A stretch of 64,000 nt of DNA from Moraxella sp. (GCA_030525825.1 JAUNDZ010000005.1:1-64000), one strand, 5' to 3'; positions 18,697 through 28,700 are shown, counted from the stretch's first letter. A program made the numbers and translations. The notes: generated from the sequence alone by a model not told the origin.

Positions 18697-20178
18697 ATGT
18701 TTAGTAGTCATCTTATCGCATCCTTATTGACCTTTGCCCCTGTGGTGATTGTAGCATTGACGGCGTTGGTGGTTATGATTGCCATCGCCATCAAGCGTTC
18801 GCACTTTTGGTCAGCGACTTTGAGTGTGATTGGTCTTAATACCGCCTTGATTAGCTTAATCGCACAGGCATTTGGCTTATTGCCTTTTGGTCAGGTGAGT
18901 CATCTGTTTAGTATTGACGGCTTTGCTTTGTTTAATATGGCGGTGATTTTGGTTGCGTCATTGGCGTGCTGCACTTTGGCTTATGGCTATTTTGGCACCC
19001 TAAAAGACAATAAAGACGAGCTGTATCTGCTCATGCTCATCAGCACCATTGGGGCGATGCTCATGGTGTCATCGACGCATTTGACATCGTTCTTTATGTC
19101 GCTAGAACTATTGTCTGTGCCGATGTATGGTATGCTTGCTTATACTTTTTTACGAGCTCGCTCGCTTGAGTCGGGGCTAAAATACCTAGTGCTGTCAGCG
19201 ACTGCTTCTGCTACGCTTTTGATGGGCATGGCGTTCATCTTTGCTGATACAGGTGCCATGAGTTTTGATGCCTTAGGTCTGGCATTGACCGAAGGTCGAG
19301 TGGGGCTGTGGTTTGCCTTGGGTGTGGTAATGATGGTGGCTGCTATCGCCTTTAAGCTGTCGGCAGCACCGTTTCACTCATGGGTGTCGGATGCTTATGA
19401 AGGAGCTCCTGCACCGATTGCCGCATTTTTGGCGAGTGTGAGCAAGGTGGCGATGATGGCACTTGCCATTCGCTTTTTGACGGTGAGTATGGTGCCGTCA
19501 TTAGCGGCATTTGATGCTGTTTTGGTGTTTATTATTGCTGCTTCTATTTTGCTGGGTAACTTACTTGCCATCCGCCAAAACAACCTAAAGCGTCTCTTGG
19601 CATACTCGTCCATTGCCCACATTGGCTATGCTCTGGTGGCACTACTTAGCGTGCGTGGCAACAGCACAGGTGTGATTAGTATGTATATGGCGATTTATGC
19701 CTTGACCAGCATTGGGGCGTTTGGTGTGATTACACTCATGTCAAGCCCGTATAAGGAGCGTGGTCGTACCTCCATCTCTGGTGAAGCGGATGAATTACGA
19801 TTCTATCAAGGGCTATTTTGGCGACGACCTGTGTTAACGGCAGTTCTTACCATCATGCTGCTTTCCCTTGCTAGCATTCCCTTGACCGCAGGATTTATGA
19901 CCAAAGTGATGATTATTTTCTCATCGGTGCAAGGCATGAGATTTTGGGCGGCACTTTTTGTGATTTTGGGTAGTGCCATTGGTTTGGTTTACTATCTGCG
20001 AGTGCTGACTCAGCTGTATCAACGCCCCAAAGTACATCTGGAATACGACGCTCATCATGAGTGGGGTGTCAAAGCAGGTGGCGTGATGCTGCTCATCGTT
20101 ACCGCCATTATCGTTGTCTTTGGTATCTTGCCAAATGGACTGATGAACATCGCTTCTGTGGCGACTGTCATGCCATAA
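18697..20178 (+). CDS. nuoN: NADH-quinone oxidoreductase subunit N
   Basis: A 493-aa antiporter-like subunit and the last gene of the complex I operon. It carries the ELLSVPMYGMLAY helix with the membrane glutamate, FKLSAAPFHSWVSDAYEGAP and the NLKRLLAYSSIAHIGYAL lysine helix. It starts 10 bases after nuoM with an AAGGGG ribosome site. A terminator follows within 35 bases. Confidence 0.97.
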   Translation: MFSSHLIASLLTFAPVVIVALTALVVMIAIAIKRSHFWSATLSVIGLNTALISLIAQAFGLLPFGQVSHLFSIDGFALFNMAVILVASLACCTLAYGYFGTLKDNKDELYLLMLISTIGAMLMVSSTHLTSFFMSLELLSVPMYGMLAYTFLRARSLESGLKYLVLSATASATLLMGMAFIFADTGAMSFDALGLALTEGRVGLWFALGVVMMVAAIAFKLSAAPFHSWVSDAYEGAPAPIAAFLASVSKVAMMALAIRFLTVSMVPSLAAFDAVLVFIIAASILLGNLLAIRQNNLKRLLAYSSIAHIGYALVALLSVRGNSTGVISMYMAIYALTSIGAFGVITLMSSPYKERGRTSISGEADELRFYQGLFWRRPVLTAVLTIMLLSLASIPLTAGFMTKVMIIFSSVQGMRFWAALFVILGSAIGLVYYLRVLTQLYQRPKVHLEYDAHHEWGVKAGGVMLLIVTAIIVVFGILPNGLMNIASVATVMP

Positions 20179-20194
20179 TGGTTGTAAGCATAAA

Positions 20195-20227
20195 AAAACA
20201 AGTGTCAGTTTGGCACTTGTTTTGTTT
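20195..20227 (+). terminator. Terminator of the nuo operon
   Basis: AAAACAAGTG and CACTTGTTTT form a perfect 10-bp stem with a 9-base loop, followed by a T-rich stretch. Confidence 0.8.
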
Positions 20228-20279
20228 TTGTGGGGTTGTTAAAATATTTAAAAAAACTGATTTAAATAAAGAGAATTTT

Positions 20280-21092
20280 ATGTCCGACGCCAACGCTACC
20301 CCCATCACTGTACTATCCAAAACAATCTGGTCGCCGACCCTGTTTAGCTTTACCACCACTCGCCCAGAAGGATTTCGTTTTGATGCAGGGCAGTTTGTCA
20401 GGCTGGGTGTTGCCCCTGATGAGCTGTCCGCCAATGCAGACAAGCCAAAAGCACCCATCAGTCAGCGGATTTTCCGTGCTTATTCGGTGGTGTCTAGCCC
20501 TTATGATGAGCATTTGGAGTTTTTCTCGGTAGTTGTGCCTGACGGGGCATTCACCAGTCAGCTACAGCATTTGGCGGTGGGCGATACGCTGTATCTAAAC
20601 CCAGAACCCTTTGGTTTTTTGACATTGGCTCGCTATCAAGAGCCGACGCCATCTGACCTTTGGCTGCTTGCCACAGGTACAGGGCTTGCCCCATTTTTAT
20701 CGATGCTGGGTGACTTGGCGACTTGGCAAAACTACCGACACATCGTTTTGGCGTACAGCAGCCGTACCCAAGCAGAGCTTGCGTATTTGGATAAGATTGC
20801 CGAGCTTGCCGAGCAGTTTGGCGAGTTGGTGGAGAATCCTGCCAAGCTGCATTTTGTGCCGATTGTTACTCGTGAAGTGGTAGACGGCTGCCTAAATGCT
20901 CGCATTCCCGCCTTGATAGCCACGGGTGAGCTTGAAACTCATGTCGGCTTAAATCTCAATCCTGACACTTCTCATGTCATGCTGTGTGGCAATCCCGACA
21001 TGGTGGAGGACACCAAAGCCGCCTTAAAAGACAAGGGCTTAACCATGAATCGTCGTGGTGTGGGTAATATTGCGGTGGAAAATTATTGGTAA
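20280..21092 (+). CDS. fpr: Ferredoxin/flavodoxin-NADP(+) reductase
   Basis: A 270-aa FAD enzyme exchanging electrons between NADPH and ferredoxin or flavodoxin. The FAD motif RAYSVVSSP (RxYS), the LNPEPFGFLTL segment, the NADP-binding LLATGTGLAPFLSML loop and the C-terminal VENYW (aromatic residue stacking on the flavin) are all present. The start at 20280 follows an AAAGAGAA ribosome site; an earlier in-frame ATG (20061) lies inside nuoN. It could serve the ferredoxin encoded at 63277-63615, but that pairing is inferred. Confidence 0.93.
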   Translation: MSDANATPITVLSKTIWSPTLFSFTTTRPEGFRFDAGQFVRLGVAPDELSANADKPKAPISQRIFRAYSVVSSPYDEHLEFFSVVVPDGAFTSQLQHLAVGDTLYLNPEPFGFLTLARYQEPTPSDLWLLATGTGLAPFLSMLGDLATWQNYRHIVLAYSSRTQAELAYLDKIAELAEQFGELVENPAKLHFVPIVTREVVDGCLNARIPALIATGELETHVGLNLNPDTSHVMLCGNPDMVEDTKAALKDKGLTMNRRGVGNIAVENYW

Positions 21093-21169
21093 GGTGCATT
21101 GATATTAAATAAAAATATATTTAATATCAATAACTTATAAAATTTTTATGCTTTTTATTAAAAAAGTGC

Positions 21170-21197
21170 TTGCCAATCATCAAAAAATCACTATAAT
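21170..21197 (+). promoter_or_regulatory. tRNA-Leu promoter (first copy)
   Basis: TTGCCA (21170-21175) and TATAAT (21192-21197), 16 bases apart, about 40 bases before the tRNA. The second tRNA-Leu has the same two hexamers at the same spacing. Confidence 0.75.
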
Positions 21198-21238
21198 ACG
21201 CATCAACAAGACATCATGATTGATGCAAAATACAACTT

Positions 21239-21323
21239 GGGGACGTGGCGGAATTGGTAGACGCACTGGATTTAGGTTCCAGCGCCGCGAGGTGTGAGAG
21301 TTCGAGTCTCTCCGTCCCCACCA
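21239..21323 (+). tRNA. tRNA-Leu (anticodon UAG)
   Basis: An 85-base class II tRNA. The acceptor arms GGGGACG and CGTCCCC pair perfectly, CCA is encoded, the T-arm reads GAGAGTTCGAGTCTCTC, and a long variable arm is present. The anticodon stem CTGGA/TCCAG encloses TTTAGGT, so the anticodon is TAG in DNA (UAG), reading CUN leucine codons. It is nearly identical to the minus-strand copy at 39756-39840. Confidence 0.95.
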
Positions 21324-21329
21324 TATTCT

Positions 21330-21363
21330 AAGACCAATAATCAGATGATTATTGGTCTTGTTT
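21330..21363 (+). terminator. Terminator after tRNA-Leu
   Basis: A perfect 14-bp inverted repeat (21330-21343 with 21346-21359) 6 bases after the tRNA, followed by GTTTGT. The minimal loop suggests that the innermost pairs stay open. Confidence 0.7.
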
Positions 21364-21404
21364 GTATGCCTAAGCATTTTTTGGCATAGGCACAAAGGAC
21401 AATT

Positions 21405-22478
21405 ATGAGACATTTTTTATTTGATATTATTTTTACTGTCGTCTGCTTTATCATCGCAGCGTGGTGGGGTTATTCTCATGGCGGTGTGTCAGGATTGCTG
21501 TTGGCGTTGGGCGTTACAGCGATTTTGGCAATCATGGAAGTGTCATTGTCATTTGATAATGCGGTGGTGAACGCTTCTATTTTAAAGGGCTGGAATGAAT
21601 TTTGGAAAAAGATTTTCTTGACTGTCGGTATGCTGATTGCGGTATTTGGTATGCGACTGGTCTTTCCGATTGTCATTGTGGCGGTTACGGCAAACTTGGG
21701 CATGTTTGAAGTCATCGACTTGGCATTGAACGACCCAGCCAAATATTCTGAGCATCTAAACGCCCATCATGCGGAGATTTCTGCCTTCGGTGGTATGTTT
21801 TTGTTGCTGGTATTTTTAAAATTCATGTTTGGCGATAAAGACATTCATTGGTTTACTTGGTTGGAATCTCGCTTGGTGCGATTTAGTAAAGTCGATGCGA
21901 TGAGCGTATTTGTGGCATTGGTTGTGCTGATGCTGTCGATGACATGGGTGGACGAAGCCAAACAGGGCGTAGTGATGTCGGCAGGCATCTGGGGCATCTT
22001 GGTATATCTGGGCGTCAGCGTACTGTCGGCACTGCTTGAAGGTGAGAGCGACCCGAATGAAGTGGTCTATGACAACAAGGGCAATCCGATTGTCAATACC
22101 GCAGGCGTGTCGCCAACCATCTTAAAAGGCGGTGTGGCAGGCTTTATGTACCTAGAAGTCTTGGATGCGTCGTTCAGCTTTGATGGGGTGATTGGTGCAT
22201 TTGCCATCACCAACGATGTCGTCATCATCATGCTGGGTCTTGCCATCGGTGCGATGTTTGTGCGTTCGATGACGATTTATCTGGTGGATAAAGGCACGCT
22301 TAGCGAATTTGTTTATTTGGAGCACGGGGCACACTACGCCATCGGTGCACTTGCCATCATCATGCTGCTATCGACCAAATTCCATGTACCAGAGATTGTA
22401 ACGGGCTTGATTGGTGTGGCATTCATTGCCTTATCAGTCTATAACTCGGTGCAGTATAACAAGCGTAACCCCACATAG
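21405..22478 (+). CDS. DUF475-family (TerC-like) integral membrane protein
   Basis: A 357-aa inner-membrane protein with about nine hydrophobic segments. The segment AIMEVSLSFDNAVVNASIL and the repeat-like EVLDASFSFDGVIGAFA both carry the acidic/asparagine signature of the TerC/DUF475 superfamily, whose members are linked to metal-ion export or tellurite resistance. Transport function here is inferred. An AAAGGA ribosome site precedes the ATG. It is monocistronic, between a tRNA terminator and its own terminator. Confidence 0.85.
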   Translation: MRHFLFDIIFTVVCFIIAAWWGYSHGGVSGLLLALGVTAILAIMEVSLSFDNAVVNASILKGWNEFWKKIFLTVGMLIAVFGMRLVFPIVIVAVTANLGMFEVIDLALNDPAKYSEHLNAHHAEISAFGGMFLLLVFLKFMFGDKDIHWFTWLESRLVRFSKVDAMSVFVALVVLMLSMTWVDEAKQGVVMSAGIWGILVYLGVSVLSALLEGESDPNEVVYDNKGNPIVNTAGVSPTILKGGVAGFMYLEVLDASFSFDGVIGAFAITNDVVIIMLGLAIGAMFVRSMTIYLVDKGTLSEFVYLEHGAHYAIGALAIIMLLSTKFHVPEIVTGLIGVAFIALSVYNSVQYNKRNPT

Positions 22479-22497
22479 CTTGTCTTATAAATTACCC

Positions 22498-22536
22498 AAA
22501 TGGCTAGGAAAAATAAAAAATTTCTAGCCATTTTTT
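22498..22536 (+). terminator. Terminator after the DUF475 gene
   Basis: AAATGGCTAG and CTAGCCATTT (22498-22507, 22524-22533) form a perfect 10-bp stem; the right arm runs into a T tract. Confidence 0.75.
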
Positions 22537-22547
22537 GTAAAGTTATG

Positions 22548-22553
22548 TATAAT
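22548..22553 (+). promoter_or_regulatory. Candidate -10 element of carA
   Basis: TATAAT preceded by ATG, about 30 bases before the possible leader peptide. The -35 position (TAGCCA) is poor and lies within the preceding terminator stem. Confidence 0.4.
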
Positions 22554-22582
22554 ACCTAAAATCTGTGCCAAAGCGAGCGACC

Positions 22583-22624
22583 ATGAAAAAAGATAACTTA
22601 AAGTTTGCCAATCTTGCAAGTTAA
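22583..22624 (+). CDS. Possible carA leader peptide (13 codons)
   Basis: ATG to TAA encodes MKKDNLKFANLAS. A purine-rich GCGAGCGA stretch precedes it. The frame lies between the candidate carA promoter and the carA gene, and its codons overlap both arms of a stem-loop. No run of a single regulatory codon is evident, so a translated attenuator is possible but not shown. Confidence 0.3.
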   Translation: MKKDNLKFANLAS

Positions 22625-22640
22625 GTTATTTACTTTTTTT
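22593..22640 (+). promoter_or_regulatory. Candidate attenuator hairpin upstream of carA
   Basis: ATAACTTAA (22593-22601) pairs exactly with TTAAGTTAT (22621-22629). TTGC and GCAA can pair inside, and a run of seven T residues follows. It sits inside the presumed carA transcript about 145 bases before the start codon, so it would reduce read-through unless disrupted. Confidence 0.45.
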
Positions 22641-22784
22641 GGGTTGTTCGCTTTTTTATGAGCAAAATTTATCCAACTTTATCATCATCTGGCAGTTGTG
22701 CCAAAAAATTTTGTCTAAAATTTGCTCATCGCACCTATTTTTTATCAATATAAAACAAGCAAACATTTTTATTCGGAGCAGGTC

Positions 22785-23984
22785 ATGACAACAAAAAAAG
22801 CAATTTTGGCTTTGGCTGATGGCACCATTTTTCATGGGGCGGCAATCGGTGCATCGGGTTCTAGCGTTGGTGAAGTGGTGTTTAACACCGCCATGACAGG
22901 CTATCAAGAGATTTTGACCGACCCCAGCTATGCTCATCAGATGGTAACCTTGACCTATCCGCACATCGGCAACACGGGCTGTAATGATGAAGATACCGAG
23001 TCTGGGCGTGTGCATAAAGTGTGGGCAAGCGGTCTGATTATCCGTGATTTGCCACTACTGCACAGTAATTTTCGTGCCAATATCTCGCTAAGCGACTACC
23101 TAAAAAAACACAATGTGGTGGCGATTGCCGACATTGACACTCGTAAGCTGACCACCGTACTACGCACCACGGGTGCTCAAAACGGCTGTATCTTGACCGC
23201 TGATGATAATGGCGAGATTGATGAAGCGTTGGCGGTGAAACTTGCCCAAGAAGCCCCATCGATGAGCGGTCTTGACCTTGCCAAAGTGTGCTGCGACCCA
23301 GAAGGCTTTCTTTGGACAGAAGGTTCTTGGCAGCTAGCTCATGATGGTCGCAACGCCAAGACGACCGAGACGGGCGGTCGCTTTGCTAAGATTGGCAATG
23401 ACATCGAAGCAAAATATCATGTCGTTGCGTACGACTATGGCGTCAAGACCAACATCCTAAGAATGCTTGCTGATAGGGGCTGCAAACTTACCGTCGTGCC
23501 TGCCCAGACCCCTGCTAGTGAAGTGCTGGCATTAAATCCAGATGGTATTTTCCTATCTAATGGACCTGGCGACCCATCAGCGTGTGAGTATGCGATTGAA
23601 GCGATTAAAGAGATTTGCGACACCACCAAAATCCCTGTATTTGGTATTTGCTTGGGTCATCAGCTGCTTGCTCTTGCCAGCGGTGCAAAGACCATCAAAA
23701 TGAAATTTGGGCATCATGGTGCTAACCACCCTGTACAAAACTTGGATGATGGTAAAGTGATGATTACTTCACAAAACCACGGTTTTTGTGTGGATGAAGA
23801 TACCTTGTCAAGCAATCTGCGAGCCACACACCGCTCACTGTTTGACGGCTCCAATCAAGGCATTGAACGCACCGACCGTGTGGCATTTAGTTTCCAAGGA
23901 CACCCAGAAGCCAGCCCTGGTCCACATGATTGCTCGGTGCTGTTTGATCGGTTTGCTGCTGAATTGGCGAAAGCGAAAGCCTAA
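22785..23984 (+). CDS. carA: Carbamoyl-phosphate synthase small subunit
   Basis: A 399-aa glutamine-hydrolysing subunit that feeds ammonia to CarB for arginine and pyrimidine synthesis. The start at 22785 has a GGAG ribosome site. The N-terminal domain begins [15 protein letters not shown]; the C-terminal class I amidotransferase domain has the nucleophile in [13 protein letters not shown] (Cys289) and the His/Glu pair in [13 protein letters not shown]. carB, normally next, lies 1.7 kb downstream beyond two accessory genes. Confidence 0.97.
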   Translation: MTTKKAILALADGTIFHGAAIGASGSSVGEVVFNTAMTGYQEILTDPSYAHQMVTLTYPHIGNTGCNDEDTESGRVHKVWASGLIIRDLPLLHSNFRANISLSDYLKKHNVVAIADIDTRKLTTVLRTTGAQNGCILTADDNGEIDEALAVKLAQEAPSMSGLDLAKVCCDPEGFLWTEGSWQLAHDGRNAKTTETGGRFAKIGNDIEAKYHVVAYDYGVKTNILRMLADRGCKLTVVPAQTPASEVLALNPDGIFLSNGPGDPSACEYAIEAIKEICDTTKIPVFGICLGHQLLALASGAKTIKMKFGHHGANHPVQNLDDGKVMITSQNHGFCVDEDTLSSNLRATHRSLFDGSNQGIERTDRVAFSFQGHPEASPGPHDCSVLFDRFAAELAKAKA

Positions 23985-24027
23985 TAAAAATGGCTGGCAT
24001 TGATTTTTTAGTAATGTCAGCCAAACG

Positions 24028-24984
24028 ATGAATTGGAATGATGAGCGAATGATAATCAAAAATCACGATCAATCACGAGTTTGGGTTTTACGCTTGATGG
24101 CGGATAATCAAATTCGCAAGCGTCAAGAAATCTATCAAGGCGTGATTGATTTAGCAAATATTAGTGATGAAGAGATTAGCGAAACCATCTCATCGGGGCA
24201 AAGCCGTGTTTTAAATTCGTTGGGCTGGGCAATTTCTAGTTTTGTTAAAGCTGGTATTTTAGATCGATTAAGTCGTTCCACTTATCAAATCACGACTGTC
24301 GGTTTGGAAATGGCTAAACAATGGAGAGATAAAACGGAAATTAGCCAAAAAGAATTTGCTGGATTGCCAATTTGGGAAAGTTATCAAAAAAGTATTTTAG
24401 AAAGAAAGCAGTCTCAATCTACTGATATTTCACAATATTTTGATGATAAAAATCAAGAGTTTGATAATATTGATTTTGAAACCCAAGCCAAAAACGCCAT
24501 TAAAGAAATTGAAACCGAAATTGCGGTTGAATTGTTAAATAAATTACAACGAGGCACGCCGTTATTTTTTGAAAAAGCGGTATTAAAATTATTACTTGCA
24601 ATGGGCTATGGTGGTAAGGAAAATTTGTTTGAGCATACTGGTAAATCACACGATGGCGGTATTGATGGTGTCATTAAGCAAGACCCGCTAGGCATTCAAA
24701 ATATTTATATCCAAGCCAAAAGATATGCCAGTGAAAACAGTGTGGGTTCAAAAGAATTGCAATCTTTTTCGGGAGCATTACAGGGCAATGGTGTGGAACG
24801 GGGTGTGTTTATTACCACTTCATCATTTACCAAATCCGCCAAAGAATACGCTCAAAAATTATTGGATAGAATTGTTTTGATTGACGGGCAAGAACTGGTA
24901 ACTTTGATGATTAAATATAAAGTTGGTATCCAGACCAAAGAAGTGCTTGAAATTTGTGAAATTGATGAAGATTTTTTTGAGTAA
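24028..24984 (+). CDS. mrr: Mrr-family type IV restriction endonuclease
   Basis: A 318-aa predicted nuclease. Residues ~1-95 form a winged-helix-like Mrr_N domain (TVGLEMAKQWR at its end); residues ~185-305 form the Mrr catalytic domain. The PD-(D/E)xK core is visible as GGIDGVI (Asp213) and the variant QAK triad end (Gln229, Lys231), usual for Mrr. Family members cut DNA bearing modified bases, so this would restrict methylated foreign DNA. The gene lies 43 bases after carA and 19 before a Fic-like gene, is more AT-rich than the car genes, and looks acquired. The alternative start at 24049 is possible. Confidence 0.9.
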   Translation: MNWNDERMIIKNHDQSRVWVLRLMADNQIRKRQEIYQGVIDLANISDEEISETISSGQSRVLNSLGWAISSFVKAGILDRLSRSTYQITTVGLEMAKQWRDKTEISQKEFAGLPIWESYQKSILERKQSQSTDISQYFDDKNQEFDNIDFETQAKNAIKEIETEIAVELLNKLQRGTPLFFEKAVLKLLLAMGYGGKENLFEHTGKSHDGGIDGVIKQDPLGIQNIYIQAKRYASENSVGSKELQSFSGALQGNGVERGVFITTSSFTKSAKEYAQKLLDRIVLIDGQELVTLMIKYKVGIQTKEVLEICEIDEDFFE

Positions 24985-25003
24985 TTAATTTCGAGTAATT
25001 AAG

Positions 25004-25663
25004 ATGCCACAAATTTTAGATAAATTCACCCTAACCCTTGAACAAAATCGTTTTTTGGCTCGCAAAAATATTGTAGAAGTCATTCACAGTATTTCAAGGC
25101 TAGAAAATGTGAATACCACTTTTCCCCAGACCAAAACCATCATTGATGGTATGGGCGTCAGTGGTGTTTCTACCCATGACATTCAAGTGGTGCTGAATTT
25201 AAAAAATGCGTGGCAGTTTATTTTGTCATCAGACGGCGACTTTGACTTAAAATTTGCTTGTAAAGTTAATAGCTATGTCGCCTATAATGAAAGTTTGGCT
25301 TGGGGTGAATTACGCACAGGTAATGTCGGCATTAGTGGTGTGAGTTTTGTACCTGACATTCCCGTGCAAAGTGATGTTGAAAAAACCTTAAATGATTTTA
25401 AAACCTTGCCCATATCAAATACGCATCGTATTTTAAAAACGATGTATTATATGATGAGAAGTCAGTTATGTTGGGACGGTAATAAACGCACGGCGTTGAT
25501 TTGTGCCAATTATCAGCTCATCATGGCGGGCTGTGGCGTGTTAAATATCAATGAAAGCCAGCTTGAAGTTTGGCATACTTTATTATCTGAATTTTATGAA
25601 ACCAATAATGATAAAAAAATCATTCTTTGGACTTATGAAAACTGCCTATATGGTATTACTTAG
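25004..25663 (+). CDS. Fic/DOC-fold protein with degenerate active site
   Basis: A 219-aa protein of the Fido fold. The active loop reads QLCWDGNKR (residues 154-162) instead of the canonical HxFx(D/E)GN(G/K)R, so the catalytic His is Gln154 and the Phe is Cys156, while the nucleotide-phosphate-binding DGNKR is kept. The TIIDG segment near residue 45 sits where many Fic proteins have the inhibitory (S/T)xxxE(G/N) helix, also imperfectly. AMP transfer is therefore doubtful; nucleotide binding or a different chemistry is possible. It follows mrr by 19 bases and precedes carB by 41, so it is part of the same transcript. Confidence 0.75.
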   Translation: MPQILDKFTLTLEQNRFLARKNIVEVIHSISRLENVNTTFPQTKTIIDGMGVSGVSTHDIQVVLNLKNAWQFILSSDGDFDLKFACKVNSYVAYNESLAWGELRTGNVGISGVSFVPDIPVQSDVEKTLNDFKTLPISNTHRILKTMYYMMRSQLCWDGNKRTALICANYQLIMAGCGVLNINESQLEVWHTLLSEFYETNNDKKIILWTYENCLYGIT

Positions 25664-25704
25664 TAGCCTATTAATTAAATTGAAAATAACAGAGAGACCA
25701 ACCT

Positions 25705-28700
25705 ATGCCAAAGCGTAACGACATACAATCCATTCTTATCATCGGTGCAGGTCCGATTGTCATCGGTCAGGCGTGTGAGTTTGACTATTCAGGTGCTCAG
25801 GCGTGTAAAGCCTTAAAAGAAGAAGGCTACCGTGTAATCTTAGTGAACTCAAACCCAGCCACCATCATGACCGACCCAGCCATGGCGGATGCCACCTACA
25901 TCGAGCCGATTACTTGGCAGACGGTAGAACGCATCATCGAAAAAGAACGCCCTGATGCGATTTTGCCGACGATGGGCGGTCAGACAGCACTTAACTGTGC
26001 CTTAGACCTTGATAAGCATGGCGTGCTTGCCAAATATGGCTGTGAGCTGATTGGTGCGACCAAAGAAGCCATCGAGAAGGCCGAAGACCGTGAGCTGTTT
26101 GACAAGGCGATGAAAAAAATCGGTCTAGAATGCCCCCGTGCCGATGTTGCCAACACTATGGAAGAAGCCCTTGAAATTCAAGCTCGCTTTGGCTTTCCTG
26201 TGATTATCCGTCCGTCCTTTACGATGGGTGGTTCTGGTGGTGGTATCGCTTATAACCGTGATGAATTTGTCGAAATCTGTGAGCGTGGTTTTGACCTATC
26301 GCCAACGCATCAGCTATTGATTGACGAAAGTCTTATTGGCTGGAAAGAGTATGAGATGGAAGTGGTGCGTGATAAGAATGACAACTGCATCATCGTCTGC
26401 TCGATTGAGAACTTCGACCCAATGGGTGTGCATACAGGCGACTCGATCACCGTTGCCCCTGCCCAGACTTTAACCGATAAAGAATATCAGCTCATGCGTA
26501 ATGCGTCCATCGCTGTACTGCGTGAGATTGGCGTGGAGACAGGTGGCTCGAATGTACAGTTCGGCATCAACCCTGACAATGGTCGCATGGTCGTCATCGA
26601 GATGAACCCCCGTGTGAGCCGTTCATCAGCGTTGGCATCAAAGGCAACAGGCTTTCCGATTGCCAAAATCGCTGCCAAACTTGCCGTTGGCTACACGCTA
26701 GATGAGCTAAAAAATGACATCACAGGCGGTAAGATGCCAGCGTCATTCGAGCCGTCGATTGACTATGTGGTTACCAAAGTTCCCCGTTTTAACTTTGAAA
26801 AATTCCCACAAGCCGAAAACACTCTAACCACACAGATGAAGTCGGTGGGCGAAGTGATGGCGATTGGTCGTAATTTCCAAGAATCCATGCAAAAGGCACT
26901 GCGTGGTTTAGAGACTGGGGCGACTGGCTTTGATGAAGTGATGGACTTAACAGGCAAATCAGCCAACGCCATCGTATCAGAGATTAAAAACCGCCTAAGT
27001 ATCCCAACGCCAGAACGAATCTTTTATATCGCAGAAGCGTTCCGTCATGGTTTTAGCTTGGATGAAGTGTTTAATTATACCAAGATTGACCGCTGGTTCT
27101 TGGTGCAGATTGAAGACATCGTAAAAACCGAGAATGAGATTAAAACGCTTGGTTTTGGCGACTTAAACAAAGAGAATGTCCGTCAGTTCAAGCGTAAAGG
27201 CATGAGTGATTTGCGCATCGGCAACCTAATGGGCATCAGCCAAAAGCAGTTTCGTAAGAAGCGTTGGGATTTGGGTGTGTATCCTGTGTATAAACGAGTG
27301 GATACCTGTGCGGCTGAGTTTGAGACTTCGACGGCTTATATGTATTCAAGCTATGATGAAGAATGTGAAGCTCGCCCAACCGACAAAGATAAAATCATGG
27401 TCATCGGTGGTGGTCCAAACCGTATCGGTCAGGGCATTGAGTTTGATTATTGCTGTGTTCACGCCGCCCTTGCAATGCGTGAAGACGGCTATGAAACCAT
27501 TATGGTCAACTGTAATCCAGAGACGGTATCGACCGACTACGACACATCAGACCGTCTGTATTTTGAGCCAGTAACGCTAGAAGATGTGCTAGAAATCGTC
27601 CGTACCGAGCAGCCAAAAGGCGTGATTGTGCAGTATGGCGGTCAAACGCCGCTCAAATTGGCTCGTGCCTTAGAAGAAGCAGGCGTGCCAATCATCGGCA
27701 CCAGCCCTGATGCCATCGATCGTGCCGAAGACCGTGAGCGTTTCCAAAGAATGCTACATCAGCTAAGCCTAAACCAACCACCAAACGCCTTGGCAACCAG
27801 TACCGATGAAGGCATCGTGCGTGCCAAAGAAGTGGGTTATCCGCTGGTGGTGCGTCCGTCTTATGTATTGGGCGGTCGTGCGATGGAAATCGTCTATAAC
27901 GAAGATGAGCTGCGTCATTATCTAAAAACAGCCGTACAAGCATCTAACGAAGCTCCTGTACTACTAGACAGATTCTTAGATGATGCCATCGAAGTGGATG
28001 TGGACTGTGTGTCTGATGGTCAAAATGTCGTGATTGGCGGCATCATGCAGCACATTGAGCAGGCGGGCGTACACTCTGGCGACTCGGCGTGTTCATTGCC
28101 ACCGTATTCACTAAGCAAGGACATTCAAGACCAAATCCGTGAGCAGACCATCGCCATGGCAAAAGAGCTGGGTGTGGTGGGTCTGATGAATGTTCAGTAT
28201 GCGGTCAAAGACGGTGTGGTTTATATTCTAGAAGTAAACCCCCGTGCCAGCCGTACTGTACCGTTCGTTTCTAAGTGTATCGGTGCATCACTGGCTAAGA
28301 TTGCTGCTCGCTGTATGGCGGGTAAGACCTTGGAGGAGCAGGGCTTTACTAAGGAAATTATTCCAACGCATTATTCGGTCAAAGAAGCAGTATTCCCATT
28401 TGCCAAGTTCCCAGGCGTGGATCCAATCCTAAGTCCAGAGATGAAATCAACTGGCGAAGTGATGGGCGTGGGCAAGACCTTTGCCGAAGCGTTCTACAAG
28501 TCCATCATCGGCTCAAACGAACGCTTGCCGGGTCTGCCAACCGAAGGCGAAGTAAAAACTGCATTCTTGTCAGTGCGTGATAGCGATAAGAAATACGCCC
28601 CAGAAGTTGCCAAGTCTTTACACGACTATGGCTTTAGATTGGTGGCAACTGCTGGCACACAAAAAGTGCTTGAAGAAGCGGGCATTCCTTGTGAGCGTGT

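Larger units (their letters stand above)
22479..22784 (+). other. carA upstream region
   Basis: 306 bases containing, in order: a terminator for the preceding gene, a promoter-like TATAAT, a possible 13-codon leader peptide overlapping a stem-loop with a T tract, and about 140 AT-rich bases before carA. Apart from the leader frame, no gene is seen. Confidence 0.6.
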
